A stretch of DNA of 64,000 nucleotides, from contig JADDTR010000003.1 of the NCBI GenBank assembly GCA_015345905.1, forward strand, positions 868,001 through 932,000. Reading direction: 5' to 3'. The translations under genes were made by a program, and so were the position numbers. Positions 1 through 12,500 of this stretch are shown here, piece by piece. Numbering within the stretch: the first letter of the stretch is position 1; each line of letters begins with the position of its first letter. The notes under the pieces are model-generated. The model made no database searches. It was not told the DNA's origin and was given only the letters and a program-made list of their open reading frames with translations. The stretch comes from Aotearoamyces nothofagi (Eukaryota > Ascomycota > Leotiomycetes > Leotiales > Tympanidaceae).

Positions 1-78
1 AGCCTCCTGGACTGAAGAACAGAAGCCCTGGTGGCTTATGCCGTAGAAATCAACACTATAGAACACTCTACTTTAGCA

Positions 79-2434
79 ATGGATGACGAGGCTTACGCGG
101 GCGGACCCTTCCATGCCCATAAGACGCCACAATACACCGAGTCTGAGAGTTTATACGATGGTGGTAGTGCAAGTCATACAGCCGAGCAGGATTCGACTGA
201 GCCAACAAGTGCATCAGAACAAAACACCCCTCTGAACGGAGGACCTGCTGAAAGCCACACCATATCCGGCACAGAGGACAATTTAACAGCTCAACCACCA
301 GGAGTCAACAAGGACACAGATACAAGTCCGGATGAGTATCTAGATCATGAGGGCCGTCAAGATATTTTGCCACAAATATCTGAAGCCGGCCACAGTGAAG
401 ACCAGCATGATGGGCCATCGAGAGCCCCGTCTGTACAGGATATAGGACGGCTTAGTATAGAATCCCACACAGAAGATGCAATTACAGAAGGTGACTCACC
501 AAGAGATGCTACTAATGTTTCGAATGCTATACCTGAGGTATTGAGCTTGGAAAACCAGTCGCCGACTGAAAATCATGCCTCCTCAGATTCTTCGGGGAGC
601 AGTGAAGATGGTAGACCGTCAGATAGCGGAGAAATAGAAGATGACCGCGTTGCTGTCTCTCCTGATACTAGCATTGTGCGACATTCAAGTACCGATAGCT
701 CTCCTATTACCTTTGATCGAAGCGCAACCGCCCAGCCTACGGGATCCTCGAGTCTCCAACAACAGACAGCAACACTATCAATAAGGGACAGCAGCCTGGA
801 AGGATCGAGCAGCCATTCTCAACCCCGCTCAGAGCGAGCGGTCGGGGATCTTGTTCTGCCGCGGTGGCAGCCGGATGCTGAGGTGACTTATTGTCCTATT
901 TGTCGGACGCAGTTCAGCTTCTTTATTCGGAAGCATCATTGCAGGTAAGTTTGGTTTAATAGCTTTCTGTGTCTATCTATATCATGAGACGAAGAGCTGA
1001 CACATGTCCAGAAAGTGTGGAAGAGTTGTGTGCAATGCCTGTTCACCCCATCGAATTACCATCCCTTATCAATTTATTGTTCAACCACCTACAACTGTAA
1101 ATTTCTCAGAAGTGGGCCTAGGCCCCGATCAGTACGATACGGAAAATATGTCAAGCTTAGCAGATAGACAGGGAGGTATGAAGGTCAGGCTCTGCAACCC
1201 TTGTGTTCCAGACCCCAACACGATACCTCCACAACCGCAATCTGGCGAGGAATGGCCAAGAGGACCACCGCCTACTTACTACCTCAATGCTGGGGACCGA
1301 CCGTATTCATTTGGTGAAGAGGCAATGAACAATCTCGAAAGGGATGCAGGCCCCTTTCGTCCAACACGCGGACGAGAAGGCAGTTCATTGCGTTCTCGTG
1401 GTTTGAGTGCTACTAGTGACCCTCAGCGGGCCAGCGGCATTGTAAGTGCAATGGTTTCATTTTACGGAATGAAGAGCTTGCTAACTATAGCTCAGACTTC
1501 CGGCTCATATCCAAACCTCCAGGATCCTAGAATGCAAGGACAGTCATTCCGAGGAGCACGGACTAGTCAATATGCCTCGTCAACACATTCAAATCCAAAC
1601 CGTGGGCATATCAGAGGTCATCAGAGTGTTTCGTTTAATTCAGCAGGCGCGGCGTCAAACCCTCAACCTCATTACCGTTCTTTGCTAGATATACCATCTG
1701 ATCAGCATAGTCAGGTGTCAACGTCTGCTACGCGGGCCCTTCCTCCTATCCCCCGTATGGCCGAGGAGGACGAATGTCCTGTTTGTCACAGAGAACTTCC
1801 GTCACGGAACTTGCCTAATTTTGAGGATGTCCGTGCTTTACATATTACCCAATGCATAGAGGAGCAAATCGCCTTACACAGTGGCCATACCTCCCGTCCT
1901 GGTGCATACACATCTCAGTCACAGCCAGCTCCTATTGCCACTACTTCAACACCTTCTAACACGCAGCAGCAACAAACTCAGACTACAACATCGGCAAATG
2001 CTCAAGTCCCCGTTTCCCAGCCACATACAATACTTACTTCGCTCACGTCGTTTATAACCCCCTCACCTAGCACTAGTAGCGCTGACGCTGCTACACAGCC
2101 TAATTTTGTACCTGGAACAGTATTTCCTAATACGCCTGAAGGTCGTACCGCTGCTCGAGAGCAACGCCACGCGGATGTTGTCCGCGGAGCCTCGCAGTCG
2201 GTTTCACCTAACAGTGGAACAATTCGACGTACTGGGATGTTTCCTTACAAAGCAACGGAGAAAGACTGCATTGACGATGCTGAATGCACGATTTGTCTAG
2301 AAGAATTTGAGGTTGGTGTTGGGATGGCTCGACTAGAGTGCTTGTGTAGATTCCATAGCAGGTGTATTCGGGAGTGGTTTGTGAATCATCCGGGACGATG
2401 TCCGGTGCATCAGCATGATCAATTTGGATATTAA
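79..2434 (+). CDS. FYVE and RING domain protein, Pib1-like E3 ubiquitin ligase
   Basis: Probable endosomal/vacuolar RING E3 ligase that binds PI3P. Exons 79-944, 1012-1441 and 1496-2434 give 744 residues. After a long acidic, Ser/Thr-rich disordered N-terminus comes a FYVE finger with WQPD, CPIC, the RKHHCR box split by intron 1, then CGRVVCNAC. The middle is Pro/Ser/Gln-rich. The last 60 residues form a RING (CTICLEEFE, CRFHSRCIREWF, CPVH). Intron 2 (1442-1495, 54 bases) is in frame and open; it has a GTAAGT donor, a GCTAAC branch and a CAG acceptor, so it is easily mistaken for coding. FYVE plus C-terminal RING is the architecture of yeast Pib1, but this protein is far longer. ATG 79 is the first in-frame ATG after a stop at 13-15; an upstream exon beyond the window edge cannot be excluded. 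Confidence 0.85.
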
Positions 2435-2773
2435 GTCGAGGCCTTGATGATGCGGTTATGGTATTTTCAGTTGTTTCATCCTAGAGGAATCATTGCTTTT
2501 TAGCATAGCGCGCCAGCCATTATTATCTGCATGGCGAAAGGGATTTTCATGTCGGCCCATTGTTTTATCCTGGCTAGGCTAGGAACTATTTCAGTTTGAA
2601 TATAGATATCGTCATGATGCTACTGCTGGATTTGCTCTAGATGTCCGAGTATATGTAAATATGTGGCATGGAACCTCCGTAGTTGCACGAGGACTAGACT
2701 TTTTCCCAGTCCAACACCAAAAGTTCGGAGACATTAGTGGGTTCTTATACTTAATGACAAACAACCACAGGCC
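2435..2773. other. 3' intergenic stretch between convergent genes
   Basis: The two neighbours end towards each other here. The stretch should hold both 3' UTRs and poly(A) sites. I see no further gene. Confidence 0.6.
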
Positions 2774-5215
2774 CTATCGTCTCTTCGCCATCCATGAAAG
2801 CAGCAATTCTTCAATCCGCTTGTCGCCACTCTCTCTCGCAGCATCTAGTGCGGTCATTCCACGAGAATCCCGAAAATCCGCCTCAGCCCCGTATTGGAGC
2901 AGCAGGCTACAAACCTCGAAACGATGTGCCCGCGCCCCAGCAATGAGGACGGTATCTCCGCCCATCACCCAATGCATCCTGCCGTAGTGATTGACATCTG
3001 CACCTTTACTGAGCAGATACTGCACTACAGACGTGGTCTGCCAATGGCAAGCCTCAGGCAATGGAAGGTGTCTATTTGTTGGATTCGTCATGTCATTGAC
3101 ATCCGCACCCGATTCATAGAGCATCTTCACTATCTCTAGGTGGTTCCTAGAGGATGCTGTAGCAAGCTCAGTCCATCCATCTCCATCCCGTTGATCAACT
3201 TTAGCGCCTCGACTAAGTAATAGTTTGACTACAAGCTTATGGCCCGCTGTAGATGCCTCGAACAATGCTTTTCGACCCTTGCCGGGTCCTACTTCTTCGA
3301 TATCGGCTTTCCGATCAAGAAGTAGCTTTGTAGCTTCAAGGTGGCCGTGCTGGGCTGCGAGTATAAGTGGTGGGTAACCGTCCATGCTTCTGATATTCAA
3401 AGTGGCACCATGATCGAGTAACAACTGTGTCAGATCACGGAATCCTCGTTTTACAGCGCAGATGAGTGGCATATTATCTTCAGCATCCTTGCTGTGCACA
3501 TTGTAACCTCGGTTCAGAGCCCATTCGAAGGCTGGTAGCGTACTTGAGCTCCTTGACTTTATCAACCAGTGAAGGAATGTGTCTCCGTTTAGATCTGTGG
3601 CCGTGTGCTCACAGCCGTTCTTGAGGAGCCAAAGTACTTCTTTATCTGATGATAGGTTCATAGGCGTCTGGTCATTGTCATCTAGGGCGTATTGATTTGC
3701 TCGGTTTTTCAGTAGTAAGTAGACGATTTCACTATTCCCAGATTTTGCGGCATGATGAAGCGGCGTCTTCCCTGTGCCATCAGTTCTTTCGATACGCGGA
3801 CCTGCGGCAAGCAAGCGTTCAAATACGCCGATTTGGTCGCCATTACATGCAGCTACATGCAATCTTGTCAATTCACGTTCTTGCATAGATAATTCCCCTA
3901 CATATAATTAACGTTAATCATCTACAAGTTGTGTAGGAACTCACTTAAGGTCTCCCCCGATAGAACCTCAGCAGTATCCCCAGCCTTTAATTCTGCTGCA
4001 AATATCTTGATCCTCTTAGATACCTTACGATAACCTTCATCTTCTCTTGACAAGTACCGAGTCATTTCCATGTGATTCGAATTTATGACTTCCCATGATT
4101 CTAGAGGGTGTTCGATCTTGGAGGAAAAGTCGCCTACAACCTGAGGGATAAGTTAGCATAGGAATACTACTACAATGGGTAGTAGAAAAAAGACTGGAAA
4201 GAAATTCGTATTACACAATGACGAGACAAATTACGGCTAGGAACACTATATCAAGATCTCAAAATTACCTTTTGGCTAAAGCCTCTAGTTCCTGATAAAC
4301 CTTGCCCTTCTACAAATGAATGAACCTTGAAATCCTGGGTATGAAGCATTTTAACAAAATCTTCTTGAATTTGGTCGAGGACATAGCTTCCAGTTTCTAG
4401 AGAGTGAAGGAGTTTCTTGTCGACAGTCATACCAGACAGGCTGATAATATTGGCCATGACTCCTCCCCATCCTGCAATATCAGATCCGCGATGTGGCGTG
4501 CCGAGGAATATGACAGCTGCTGTTTGCTTATGCACACGCTGATGAGATCGGTTCAGGCTGTTTTTGGATCGATACAATGCCTATTTCAATGAGCAAATGT
4601 TTCCAGATTTCTCAAATAATTCAAAAACGCACACATTTGACAAGGATCCCCCCCAAACTATGAGCTACGAAGATAATGGGCTTCTGCTGAACTTTAGAAT
4701 ATGATTTGTTGTATGATCGAGAGCCGTACGTTGTTCTCAATCTCTGAGGCTATCTCCATAACTAAATTGTTGCTGTTTTGGTAGACACTATTCTTGCTTG
4801 CACCGTGAATGAATCCATCGAAAAGACTAGCATCATATCCGTAGGTATATATCGAGTATTGGGGAGTGTCGGGTGCTAGCCAGTCTTCGGGCCAAAACAC
4901 ATCGGCCGATTCATGATCAGAATGAGGGGATATAGATCTTCCCGGTGATGATACTGGAGAAGACCGGCGTCGCCGAGACTTTCCACGAAATATTGATCTC
5001 ACTGATAGCCACTGGTTATCGTCAGGAGAAGGGCTCGTCGAAGCCTTAGGGGTGATATTAGGAGAGCCTTTGGCAGTCCATGTTGATCTCGGATGTCCTC
5101 TCAATCCATGGACAAATATTACGTTCACGTCAGGCTCAGTAGCCTGTTTTGTTCCGTCATTTACGCTCGGCGATAGACAGGTTAGGCCCTCGAGTCTAAC
5201 GTGGGCCATTGGCAC
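2774..5215 (-). CDS. SesB/SERAC1-like alpha/beta hydrolase fused to ankyrin repeats
   Basis: Five exons on the minus strand (5215-4730, 4686-4633, 4580-4269, 4140-3945, 3897-2774) give 723 residues in one frame. Residues about 30-310 are a SERAC1/DUF676-type lipase-like fold: oxyanion segment VIFVHGL (about 32-38), nucleophile elbow VAHSLGG with Ser about 172, FLGTPHRGSD (about 205-214), and a late His in NSNHMEM (about 307). A short linker leads directly into about eleven ankyrin repeats that fill residues 355-720. The same hydrolase type (SesB) is a known N-terminal effector domain of fungal NLR-like proteins, where a NACHT or NB-ARC ATPase normally separates it from the repeats. No P-loop is present here. 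Substrate is unknown; a role in non-self response or membrane lipid hydrolysis is inference. Introns are 43, 52, 128 and 47 bases. The first (donor GTACGG, 4729-4687) is the least certain. Confidence 0.8.
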
Positions 5216-5704
5216 AACAAGCTATACATCAAAAGAGTCCGAAAAGTGGCAAATTGATGTTCAGTTCGTCGATATAGCTGTGACAGCATAAACACGATCA
5301 CGTAGGTGAGATATTTCAGTTCTTTCAGGCAGAAGTGAGGCGTGAAACACCCCCCCGTACCCTCGACCAATCAGCGTCCCCCTCGCCCTGTCGCTGTCAG
5401 AGAGAAATAAGAAGAGTGGCATTTAGTAGAGGTCAGAGTCAGTGATGAAAATCTAATATTTTATCGCTACAAGTTATGTAGGATTTGCTATTATCCAAAC
5501 GGGATAACATTACAGACCTTTGTACCTAAGTACTAGACAAGCTTCCCAATACGGTTCATTTTAGTCTCAACTCATTTGCAAGTGTCTGCCAATTGAAGAT
5601 GAATGACTGCCCATTATCTATATGCTAATCAGAGAACTACAAAACGTGACCCGCTCCCAGAATTCAAACGCCTTCAATGACAATCTCACCCCGCATTCAC
5701 CGAA
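5216..5704. other. intergenic, upstream of hydrolase-ankyrin gene
   Basis: This holds the promoter side of the hydrolase-ankyrin gene and the 3' end of sec9, both on the minus strand. I see no coding signal. Confidence 0.5.
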
Positions 5705-7087
5705 TCAGTGGATGCGGTCAAGACGAGCCTGATAGAGTGTTAGCAATAGTCACTTCTCATAACTTGTCTGCTATTCGGCAGAGCAATTTTTCGCTATTAG
5801 GGATATACGTACTCTATTTATAGCGATACCATCATCGACCCTGTCGGATTTCTGAATAATCCGATCAATGTGTTTGTTCTGTTCATCGACCTCCTGGCCC
5901 GTCGCACGAGCCAGTAAATTGAGTCTTCCGGCAGCACCACTCAAGGCGTCCAGATTGCTATCAATCTCATTTTCCATTTCATCATCTTCGCTGTCTGCTT
6001 CAAACTGATACTTTGATCGTTCAGCAAGACTTGCCTTGGAGGTCTGCTTCGGTCTATAGCCCACGTCGCCCGGCTGTAGCTCTCTAAAGGTACCCTCCAT
6101 ACGTTGTTGTGTGCCAAATGCAGCATGACGTGTAGCATCACGTTCCTCACGTTCTTCTCGATGTTTATCGATGACCTGTTGGTCTCGTGCAGCGCTTCGT
6201 GACTTAGCTGTGAACGGGTTTGAGACATGCACAGCAAACATGCTCTTATTGAGGGTCTTGAGCTCCTTGGCCTTCTCTTCTGCAACACGATTATGAATTG
6301 CAGCTAGATCCAGGTTCTTTTCAGTGTTGTGAATCCTCTCGCCTTGGGCGCCGAGACGTGCGAGAGTAGCCCGACCTGTCTCTTCTGCTTGGGCGGCAAT
6401 TCGGAGGGCATTTCGTGTAGAGGATACATCTTCCTGCTTCATGAAGCGGATCTGCTGCTTCGTGGCTTGGACATCCTCCTCCTCCTCCTCCTCGGCTGTA
6501 AGTTGTCTTTCTTCACCGTAGGCTCCATATCCGCCACTGCCACTGGGCTGGTCCTCATAACCTCCTCCTGGTTGCCCATTAGCTGGTGGTAAGGATGCCT
6601 TTTGAGCATATCTTTGTTTTGCATCTCCAAAAAGAGCATCTCGGTTGTCCTCAGTTGTAGTTGTGTCGAAACTGTTTGACCGGCCTAGACCCCCATATCC
6701 ACTCGGGCCTCTTGATGCAGAAGAAGCAGCAGCACCGTCATATCTGTTAGAACCATATCCGCTTCCAGTACCGTACCTATCAGCACCATATGCCATGCCA
6801 GGCTGTGCTTGTGCTTGTCTATCGTTCATCGCTGCAGATGGAGGAGTACTGTATCCCCCTCGTGCTGGACCAGGCCCATTGGGAAGCCCAGTAGGTCTAC
6901 CAATTGCTTGTCCACCCGGCCCATAAGTTGACTTTGCTTGCTGGTATGCAGACCCACCCATGCCTGCATATTTGTTTGTGTCTTCCGCATACGGGTCTGG
7001 CGCTTGTTGAGCGTAAGGATTCGAGGGTGCTGGCGAGGCGTTTCTACTGTCGCCTTCTTTCTTTTTGCCAAAGCCGAATTTCTTCAT
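5705..7087 (-). CDS. sec9: Sec9/SNAP-25-type t-SNARE
   Basis: Plasma-membrane Qbc-SNARE for fusion of secretory vesicles, expected to pair with Sso syntaxins and Snc synaptobrevin. Exon 1 is 7087-5813 and intron 5812-5729 is 84 bases. A 24-base last exon (5728-5705) encodes ARLDRIH and the stop, giving 432 residues. The N-terminal 200 residues are rich in Gly, Tyr, Pro, Asn and Ser, the long natively unstructured extension usual in fungal Sec9. An acidic EEEEEED run precedes the first SNARE helix (about 206-275). The second helix runs from about 375 to the C-terminus (NKHIDRIIQKSDRVDDGIAI). There is no membrane anchor and no Cys palmitoylation cluster. Without the short last exon the reading frame would end in an unrelated tail. 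ATG 7087 begins MKKFGFGKK. Confidence 0.93.
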
Positions 7088-7734
7088 GTCGAATGGAGTA
7101 GTGCTCTTCCGTCTGGTGTTGTAGTTAGGGGGTACTGAGAGCGAGGTCGTGGTTACTTATAGGTTTTGTGATGTGGTGCCTTGCGGTTCCGTGTACCTCG
7201 AGAGACGTTTGAGGCTGGGCGTGGCGGGTCTATGCGGTTTTAGGTGCTGCGGCGTATGCGACACGCTAAAGTTCCTAAAATACCGTAGCGTTTGGTTTTG
7301 GCGGGGTCGGAGTTATCGCCTACACTAGTCCGAGCTGTCCCATAAACTCGCCGGTCGAGTCATTCATTGATGACAAGCGTGACAAGTTAGCCATATGTAC
7401 GACGTACTTGGCTCACGTTCCGCTTTCCCTACCCTTTCCTTCATCATCCATCCACAGCTTCACTGTCCAGCAAATTCTCACAATGACTTCAAAGTAGCAT
7501 TCCTAAACTCGCACGCTGCTCGAGCACGGTACGCGAAGACATAACACCAAATCGCCACAGCTTCAAGCGCTCTGTTGATCAAAATGGTTCAATTATTGTC
7601 GCAGTTATTCAGAATACACCATTCTCATACGAACACACGATATTTATCATATATAATAACTCCATTAGCGCTGCGGTGACTTTAATAAGGAGAACGTTGG
7701 GATTTATAACTGTTTTGAGTTTGGAACTTTTGGA
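7088..7734. promoter_or_regulatory. shared divergent promoter region, sec9 and GTPase
   Basis: The two genes start back to back here, so both promoters lie in about 650 bases. An AT-rich stretch near 7640-7690 precedes the GTPase start. No specific operator can be named. Confidence 0.5.
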
Positions 7735-10729
7735 ATGGCATCTATATTCACGTACGATCCTGATCCCCCACGGGCATCTTCACCATGGATTGCAGCTGTC
7801 AAAACTTCCATTCCATCAACTCCAGATCAACGAGGCGCTCTAAACCTGGATCCTGGGAGACCAATTCCAGGTTCCAATGGGAATTCTGCCAGTTCACACG
7901 CTGAAACGCCGCCATTAGCACTACTATCAGACTATAACGTCACCAAGCTTGAACCCGAACCTCAAACTGGACCGGCAGAATACAAGCTCCACCTTCTTCT
8001 CAGACCGAGAAGAATTTACAGCTCTTCCAGTACTGGCACCGAAGTTGCAGGGTCTCAGCAATCCAAGCAACAGACTCGTCAAATTAGAGACCTTCGAGCT
8101 CCAACGACGGCTCCATCGAACCAATCAAGACAAAACAGACTCCAGCAACTGACGACTCAGCTTCTCTGGCGTCTACAGCAATCTTCTCCCTATCATGCGT
8201 CTTCCACGAGTGACCTTGTCCTGCCGCAGTTGCCAGAAGCTGCAGTTCGCCTAGACACACCGTCTCATCCTAGTAAATTACTGGCAGGCTTAGAGGCAAG
8301 CCGGGGCGCGTTATATGAGATCGGCGTCTCAGATGATGGAACATTTGTGGGCCTGACCGAAGATGAAATGGAAGAGAGCTTGACAAATCTAAGAGCCATG
8401 GCAGCCAGCTTAGGCTGTAAGGTGGAGGTGACTAGAATGATTGTCGTCGGAAATTGTGAATGGCACCAAGAAAGTTATGCATTAGAATCGAACATACACC
8501 GTCAGGGATATGATACAAGCAAAGGCATCGAACCTGAAAGTCAGCCAGAACTTTTACGCCGCCAGGCGCAGCTCTGGATTGCCGAAGCTTTGGTAACCCC
8601 TGATCTGAGCAGCCATAGAGGAAGCCCAGGCAGAACCGTTGGCGGCTGTCTATCTGCAAATACTACCCCGGCTACTTCCACCGTAGTCAATCCTCAGAAT
8701 GTCTCCGAATCAGTTAAAATCTCCTGTCCGCCATCTAGAGATAAGACAGCTCCAATGTCATCAACTGAGCAACTTCGAGTAACTTTAACCGGGCCTACTA
8801 CGTCAGGAAAGTCAAGTCTTCTAGGCACATTATCAACTACTACCCTTGACAATGGGCGAGGTAAAAGCAGATTGGGCCTTTTGAAGCATCGTCATGAATT
8901 GGTTACTGGTATAACGAGTTCCGTAGCACAGGAACTTCTTGGATACAAACCTTCGAGTATCACCGGGACTGCTGCTGAGGTCGTCAACTATGCTACTGGA
9001 AATGTGACATCGTGGACAGACATACATGCATCCGCTGAAAGTGGACGCCTGGTTTTCGTGTCTGATTCAGCTGGTCATCCAAGATATCGACGAACCACTG
9101 TACGGGGACTTGTTGGCTGGGCTCCACATTGGACCATTCTCTGTATTGCAGCTGATGATGGCGATAATATTGCAAGTGCTGCGGGTGGTACCTCCTCTTC
9201 CCAGGAGGTCCTGGGCGTGGCAGGTGCCGGCATTGATCTGTCCAAAGCACATCTTGATTTATGTCTAAAGTTAGAGTAAGTGTTTTCGATCTAAACAAGC
9301 ATATATACTCTTATAGACTTGGACATTAGCTTGTGCCTTGAAAGTTAAAATTGTCGCACTTAAATCTAACCGGTCTTATAGAAAGCCTTTGGCAATTGTC
9401 ATCACAAAACTCGACTTAGCTTCACGAAACAATCTCCGCCAGGTACTATCAAAGATTCTATCTGCAATCAAAGCCGCTGGAAGAGTACCTGCTATGCTAC
9501 CTCTCGACCAAGCAAAAGATATTCTACTATCAGATCTCGAATCCATAACCGAAGCTGATGCAAATGCTGTTGCGAAGATGGTGGGAACTATGATTACTGA
9601 TGAGCCCGGAGGTGTGGTGCCTATCCTTATGACATCTGCTGCGAAAGGCAGTGGCATTCGCATGCTACATGCTTTGCTGTGTGCGTTGCCGATACCTAGT
9701 ACCCCCAGCTCACGTGACTATGTTGGTGCTGCTTTGAATCCCGAGCAACCTGCCTCTTTGTTTCACATAGAGGATACTTTTGCTCTTCCCGCGTCGTATT
9801 CGATGCAGACCTCGATTGCAGCCAGCACAGTTGATTTGGGGACTGTAGTTGCTGGATATTTACGTTTCGGAAATCTATCAATAGGAGACACCATCGTTCT
9901 TGGACCGTTTCCAGCAGATATTGACGTTTCCTTCACCAATAGCGCTAATCACCAGAGAATTCCAACAGGCCTGAATGATACTATGTCATCTCCTAGGAGC
10001 TCCTCTAATGAATGCTCTAATTTCAACACCTCCACAACATCAATACCACATCCATCATCTTTGGAGCTTGTACCCGAAAGTCATGTTCCAATTTCGGCTA
10101 CAACGGGAGAATGGTATACTGCGCATATTGTGAGCATAAGGAACCTTCGATTGCCAGTTAGCAAACTTGAAGCAGGCCAAGTGGGTACTATAGGCATTGT
10201 CTTTGACCCACCGGTAGACGAGCTTTCCAATAAGCCCTTTGAAGGAAAATCTGCACAGATACCACGGGTTAGGAAAGGCATGGTTCTTGCTATTCCAAGC
10301 CATCATATGGACTCTACTGGACTAACATTGCAAGCTGCAAGCGGGTTCACTGCATCGTTCGAAGATGAGGATGTCAATTCCCTTACGACGGGATGTCTCG
10401 TAGTCATATATATAGCTAGTATTCGAGCAACAGCAAGAGTTACCAGGCTTGCACCACATGAGCCTGTTTTGGACGAAGCAGATGATATCTTTGGGCTTGA
10501 TGATGCTTTAGAAAGAGGGTTTGAGGCAGAGCAACCAATATTCGGATCAGATGGAGTCACTGATGTTACACTTGAGCTGATAACGAATCGTGAATGGATA
10601 GAGTTGGGTTCACAAGTACTTATTATGCCAGGAGGTGGTCAGGGGTTGTACTATGGGTCAGAACGAGGCCAAAAGGGTATGGCAGGTCTTGACGGATTCG
10701 TGGGCAAGGTGATTGAAGTTGTAGACTGA
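7735..10729 (+). CDS. GTPBP1/GTPBP2-like translational GTPase
   Basis: Large GTPase of the elongation-factor class, related to animal GTPBP1/GTPBP2, which act in ribosome rescue and mRNA surveillance. Exons 7735-9275 and 9382-10729 (106-base intron) give 962 residues. The N-terminal 340 residues are poorly conserved and Ser/Pro-rich. The G domain has the P-loop GPTTSGKSS (about 353), DSAGHPRYRRT as G3 (about 444), TKLD as G4 (about 522, just after the splice joint KLE/KPLAIVITKLD) and SAAKGSG as G5. Two beta-barrel domains follow, as in EF-Tu. TKLD in place of NKxD is usual in this family. There is an alternative ATG at 9338, but it lies in the intron. Fungal function is inferred from the animal family. 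Confidence 0.85.
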
Positions 10730-10936
10730 GGCTTGAGCCGGTCACAAATAATTATATTTGAATATAACTTTCTTGCACTAAGTATATAAACCAAGCGCCA
10801 ACGGGATTTCCAAGTATATTCTAAAACCCGTGTTCACTGTCTAATTCACCATAGATGGAACAGTATTAGACTAGAACCTTCCTTGGCCACAACAGGTATC
10901 AAACAAGGTGTACATGCACCTAGATCTACCTTTTAA

Positions 10937-12462
10937 CTAAATCATTTCAACAGCCTCCGCGATCCAATTCATCTGAATTGCGCTGACCTTCTTAGCGTAG
11001 TTCTTTTGCGTGAAAACGTGCTCGAGGAACATGATGGCTTCCTTTTTCTGGCCGTGAAGAACGCTCGAAGGATGAATGGCAACCAAATGCTTCCCCTGGG
11101 TAGTCCGATAACTTCCATCTCCCTGGAGCGACGCCGTCTTCATCACGAATGCCTTCATGAAGCATTTGAGCAGGACTTCGGCTCGTTCCGGCTCCAGGGG
11201 TGTGAAGGGCTGAGGTTCCGAGGGGAGTGGCTTCATCATCTTTTCTCTCTGGCACACCGTTCGTAGCTGGCTGCGGATCTTTATAGCCTGTTTCATATTA
11301 CTGGAATTGACGGAACGCTTTGCACACCAGCCCATCTTGCTAATGGTCTCGCCGGAGTATTTTTGTATAGTCGTGAGGTAGGTGAGTATGTCGCCTTCCC
11401 TTCGGTAGAGGTCACGCCGATTCTCTTCCACCTCGTCCCGCTTTTGTTCAGACTTCGGCTGCAAGAAGATGTCGTCACCAGAAGTGAGGCAAGAGATGAC
11501 ATCAATGGCCTCTAGAAGACAGTCGGCTTCTGGTTCTGCTGCAGCAACTAGCACTCTTCCATATGCTGCTGGTAGTGGGAAGCCAGCCATCTTTTTACCT
11601 ATCGCGTTCAAACTGCCATCATCATCCAGAGCTCCGATGGAATGGAGATGGAACAAAGCCTTCTCCATGGAGTCTAAATCAGGAGGGTCTAGCAACGGGA
11701 AAGATAGAACATCATCGATACCACGAGCCTTCATTGTCAGCACAGCTTCGACGACGTCGCTACGAAGCATCTCCGGACGATCTGCATCGGGCAATTTGAG
11801 ATATTCGGCCTCAGTATATAACCTATAGCATTTTCCAGGAGCCTCTCTACCTGCACGACCTTTTCTTTGAATGGCGGATGATTTCGATATAGGCTTTGCT
11901 AGAAGTGACTGCAATCCGAGGCGTTGGCGATATTCCTTAACTTTTGCTTTGCCGCAGTCAACAACAAAGCGGACTCCTGGAACAGTAACGGATGTCTCTG
12001 CAATATTTGTTGCAAGAACAACCTTTCGAGTATTCTTCTCTGAGGTTGCCTTGAATGCACTTTGCTGCTGTTCTGTTGCCAGCTGTCCATAAAGCGGCAT
12101 AACCTTCATCTTTGGAACATCCTTAGATAGATTTTCAGCGAACTGTTCAATTAGCTTCTGAAGCGTTTCAATCTCTTCCTGGCCAGTGAGAAACGCAAGA
12201 ATATCACCGGGTGTTGGCTCGGTAGTGTGTATCTTGAAGATAGTCTTTAACATCGCCTCAACATAATCCGTAACAGGTTCAGCGGTATAGAGAATCTTGA
12301 CAGGGTGCTGTCTTCCCTCGATTTGATGTATCATGACGCTATTGCGTTGTGAAATGATAAGAGGTGGGCTGGGACTTGTGTCGAAATCGAAGCCTTGAGC
12401 TGATGTACGGAGACCCTCCGGTAAAGAACTTGGGAAGCGCGTTCGACCAGAGCTGCCGTTTG

Positions 12463-12500
<38 letters not shown>

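Noticed and set aside
3887-5215. Separate hydrolase gene and separate ankyrin gene
   Set aside because: A 47-base intron (3944-3898) joins them in frame and all five exons sum to a multiple of three.
9338-9381. Separate gene starting at ATG 9338
   Set aside because: That ATG lies in the intron; joining 9275 to 9382 gives a continuous GTPase with the TKLD motif.
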